Positions 63,087 to 64,000 of a stretch of DNA of 64,000 bases are shown one piece after another. The translations under genes and the position numbers were made by a program. The notes under the pieces are model-generated. The model was not told the origin of the DNA. It did not search any database and was given only the letters and a program-made list of their open reading frames with translations. The stretch spans positions 13,473 to 77,472 of the forward strand of contig NZ_JAHZAA010000003.1 of assembly GCF_019424165.1 (NCBI RefSeq), given 5' to 3'. The DNA comes from Desulfovibrio sp. (GTDB lineage: Bacteria; Desulfobacterota; Desulfovibrionia; Desulfovibrionales; Desulfovibrionaceae). Positions within the stretch are counted from its first letter, which is position 1, and each line of letters starts with the position of its first letter.

Positions 63087-63293
63087 AGGCAGCAGTGCAT
63101 TACAACGCCGGGATGTACGTGGTCAGCCGTTCGATGCAGGCCGTTACGGAGCGCAACACGCGCCTCGGCGGCCTTGCTTCGGCGGTGGAGTTTTTGGCCC
63201 GGTGCTGAAGCCGGTTTTTGCGTTCGTGGCAGGCGTTTGCCCGGACAGCAGTGGGGCAATTGCGCATGGCGCTCTGCTCATGTGAAGGAAACG
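63087..63293. other. Intergenic stretch before the lepA terminator
   Basis: About 200 bases between the lipoprotein-like gene and the hairpin; short frames only, no supported gene. Confidence 0.45.
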
Positions 63294-63333
63294 AAAGAAG
63301 GGAAGCTTTTTGCGAAAAGCCTCCCTTCCGTTT
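63294..63333 (-). terminator. Terminator of the lepA gene
   Basis: On the minus strand GGAAGGGAGGCTTTT pairs with AAAAGCTTCCCTTC around CGC, with a T-rich tail. It lies 23 bases after the lepA stop. Confidence 0.8.
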
Positions 63334-63355
63334 GATGACAGATTGTGTGCCTGGG

Positions 63356-64000
63356 TTAGTCGTCGCCCACCTTGAGGGCCGCCAGAAATGCCTCCTGCGG
63401 CAGTTCCACGTTGCCCATGCGTTTCATGCGGCGCTTACCTTCTTTCTGTTTTTCCAGCAATTTACGCTTACGGCTGATGTCGCCGCCGTAGCATTTGGCC
63501 GTTACGTCCTTACGGAAGGCGGAAACCGTTTCGCGGGCAATGATTTTCTGGCCGATGGCTGCCTGAATAGCCACCTGGAAAAGCTGGCGCGGAATGGTGC
63601 GCTTGAGTTTGAGGGCCAGCCCCCGGCCGTAGGTATAGGCGCGGTCGCGGTGTACAATGACGGCCAGGGCGTCAACAGGCTCGCCGTTGAGCATGATGTC
63701 CAGGCGTACCAGGTCAGAGGAACGGTAGTCCAGCGGATGATAATCCATAGAGGCATAGCCGCGCGTGGCCGATTTGAGCCGGTCGAAGAAATCGTAAACA
63801 ATTTCGGCAAAAGGCAGTTCGTAGGTGACCACTACGCGGTTGGCGGCAAGGTAGTGCAGGTTTTTTTGCGTGCCGCGCTTTTCTTCGCAGAGTTTCATGA
63901 CGTTGCCCACGTATTCGTTGGGCACATGAATATCCATGCTCACATAGGGTTCGTAAAGGGTGTCGATTGATGTGGGGTCGGGCAGATGGCTGGGGTTGGC
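63356..64000 (-). CDS. lepA: Elongation factor 4 (LepA), C-terminal part (gene begins beyond the window)
   Basis: The C-terminal 214 residues of the ribosome-associated GTPase LepA are present; the start lies past 64000. The segment YEPYVSMDIHVPNEYVGNV, the region TYELPFAEIVYDFFDRLKSATRGYASMDYHP, and the LepA-specific C-terminal domain IGQKIIARETVSAFRKDVTAKCYGGDISRKRKLL are intact and distinguish it from EF-G. It ends in KRRMKRMGNVELPQEAFLAAL. It back-translocates or helps remodel ribosomes. Confidence 0.96.
   Translation of the reverse strand, partial: ANPSHLPDPTSIDTLYEPYVSMDIHVPNEYVGNVMKLCEEKRGTQKNLHYLAANRVVVTYELPFAEIVYDFFDRLKSATRGYASMDYHPLDYRSSDLVRLDIMLNGEPVDALAVIVHRDRAYTYGRGLALKLKRTIPRQLFQVAIQAAIGQKIIARETVSAFRKDVTAKCYGGDISRKRKLLEKQKEGKRRMKRMGNVELPQEAFLAALKVGDD

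Overview
The window looks like chromosome of a sulfate-reducing deltaproteobacterium of the Desulfovibrio group. This is inferred from the gene set and order, not from a search. The DNA is GC-rich. Supporting features are a Rex redox repressor near a split ATP synthase cluster that carries only membrane-sector genes (atpZ-atpI-atpB-atpE), a CobA-HemD fusion, a PyrD-1B/PyrK pair, a short cytochrome bd oxidase and corrinoid genes (cobB end, cobS). No rRNA, transposase, integrase or CRISPR array was seen.

Layout. 1-6.8 kb: cobB 3' end, a GT2 glycosyltransferase, a PAS-PAS-GGDEF protein, a nitroreductase, cobS and rex. 7.9-10.3 kb: F0 genes read leftward behind a Rex-like palindrome. 10.4-18.3 kb: a TrmA/RlmD-type methyltransferase, rplU-rpmA-obgE-proB, sfsA and an aspartate-type aminotransferase. 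18.4-21.3 kb: tRNA-Ala(GGC) followed by an AT-rich two-gene island inside a perfect 248-bp inverted repeat. 21.4-33 kb: a chemoreceptor, an MFS transporter, a YeaO-type protein, Kup, a YqjD/YqjE-like trio, an MscS channel and a large membrane protein. 33-37.2 kb: coaX, eno, folD and a DUF805 protein. 37.3-42.7 kb: an acidic-sugar cluster (KdnB-like, KdnA-like, a fused cytidylyltransferase/SpsG protein, an SpsF-like protein). 43-57.6 kb: purN, cobA-hemD, pepA, hemW, mutT, an ABC-F ATPase, an epimerase, a GNAT-like protein, pyrD, pyrK and pepQ. 58-64 kb: htpG, cydAB, a small lipoprotein-like gene and the lepA 3' end.

The most unusual feature is the island at tRNA-Ala. The left repeat contains the 3' part of the tRNA, a two-way terminator and the last 45 codons of the first island gene. 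The right repeat is an exact inverted copy. Recombination between the repeats would flip the unique 2.3 kb, and both the tRNA and the island genes would stay intact in either orientation. The two cargo genes (a membrane-anchored protein and a DUF5677-like protein) have no function I can assign; they are a reasonable defence-type candidate, but that is inference.

Other points of interest are a likely Kdo8N-type or related sugar pathway whose fused protein has a degenerate nucleotidyltransferase loop, a Rex-like operator in front of the ATP synthase genes, and a family of roughly 142-nt intergenic repeats that each lie just behind a gene on the same strand.
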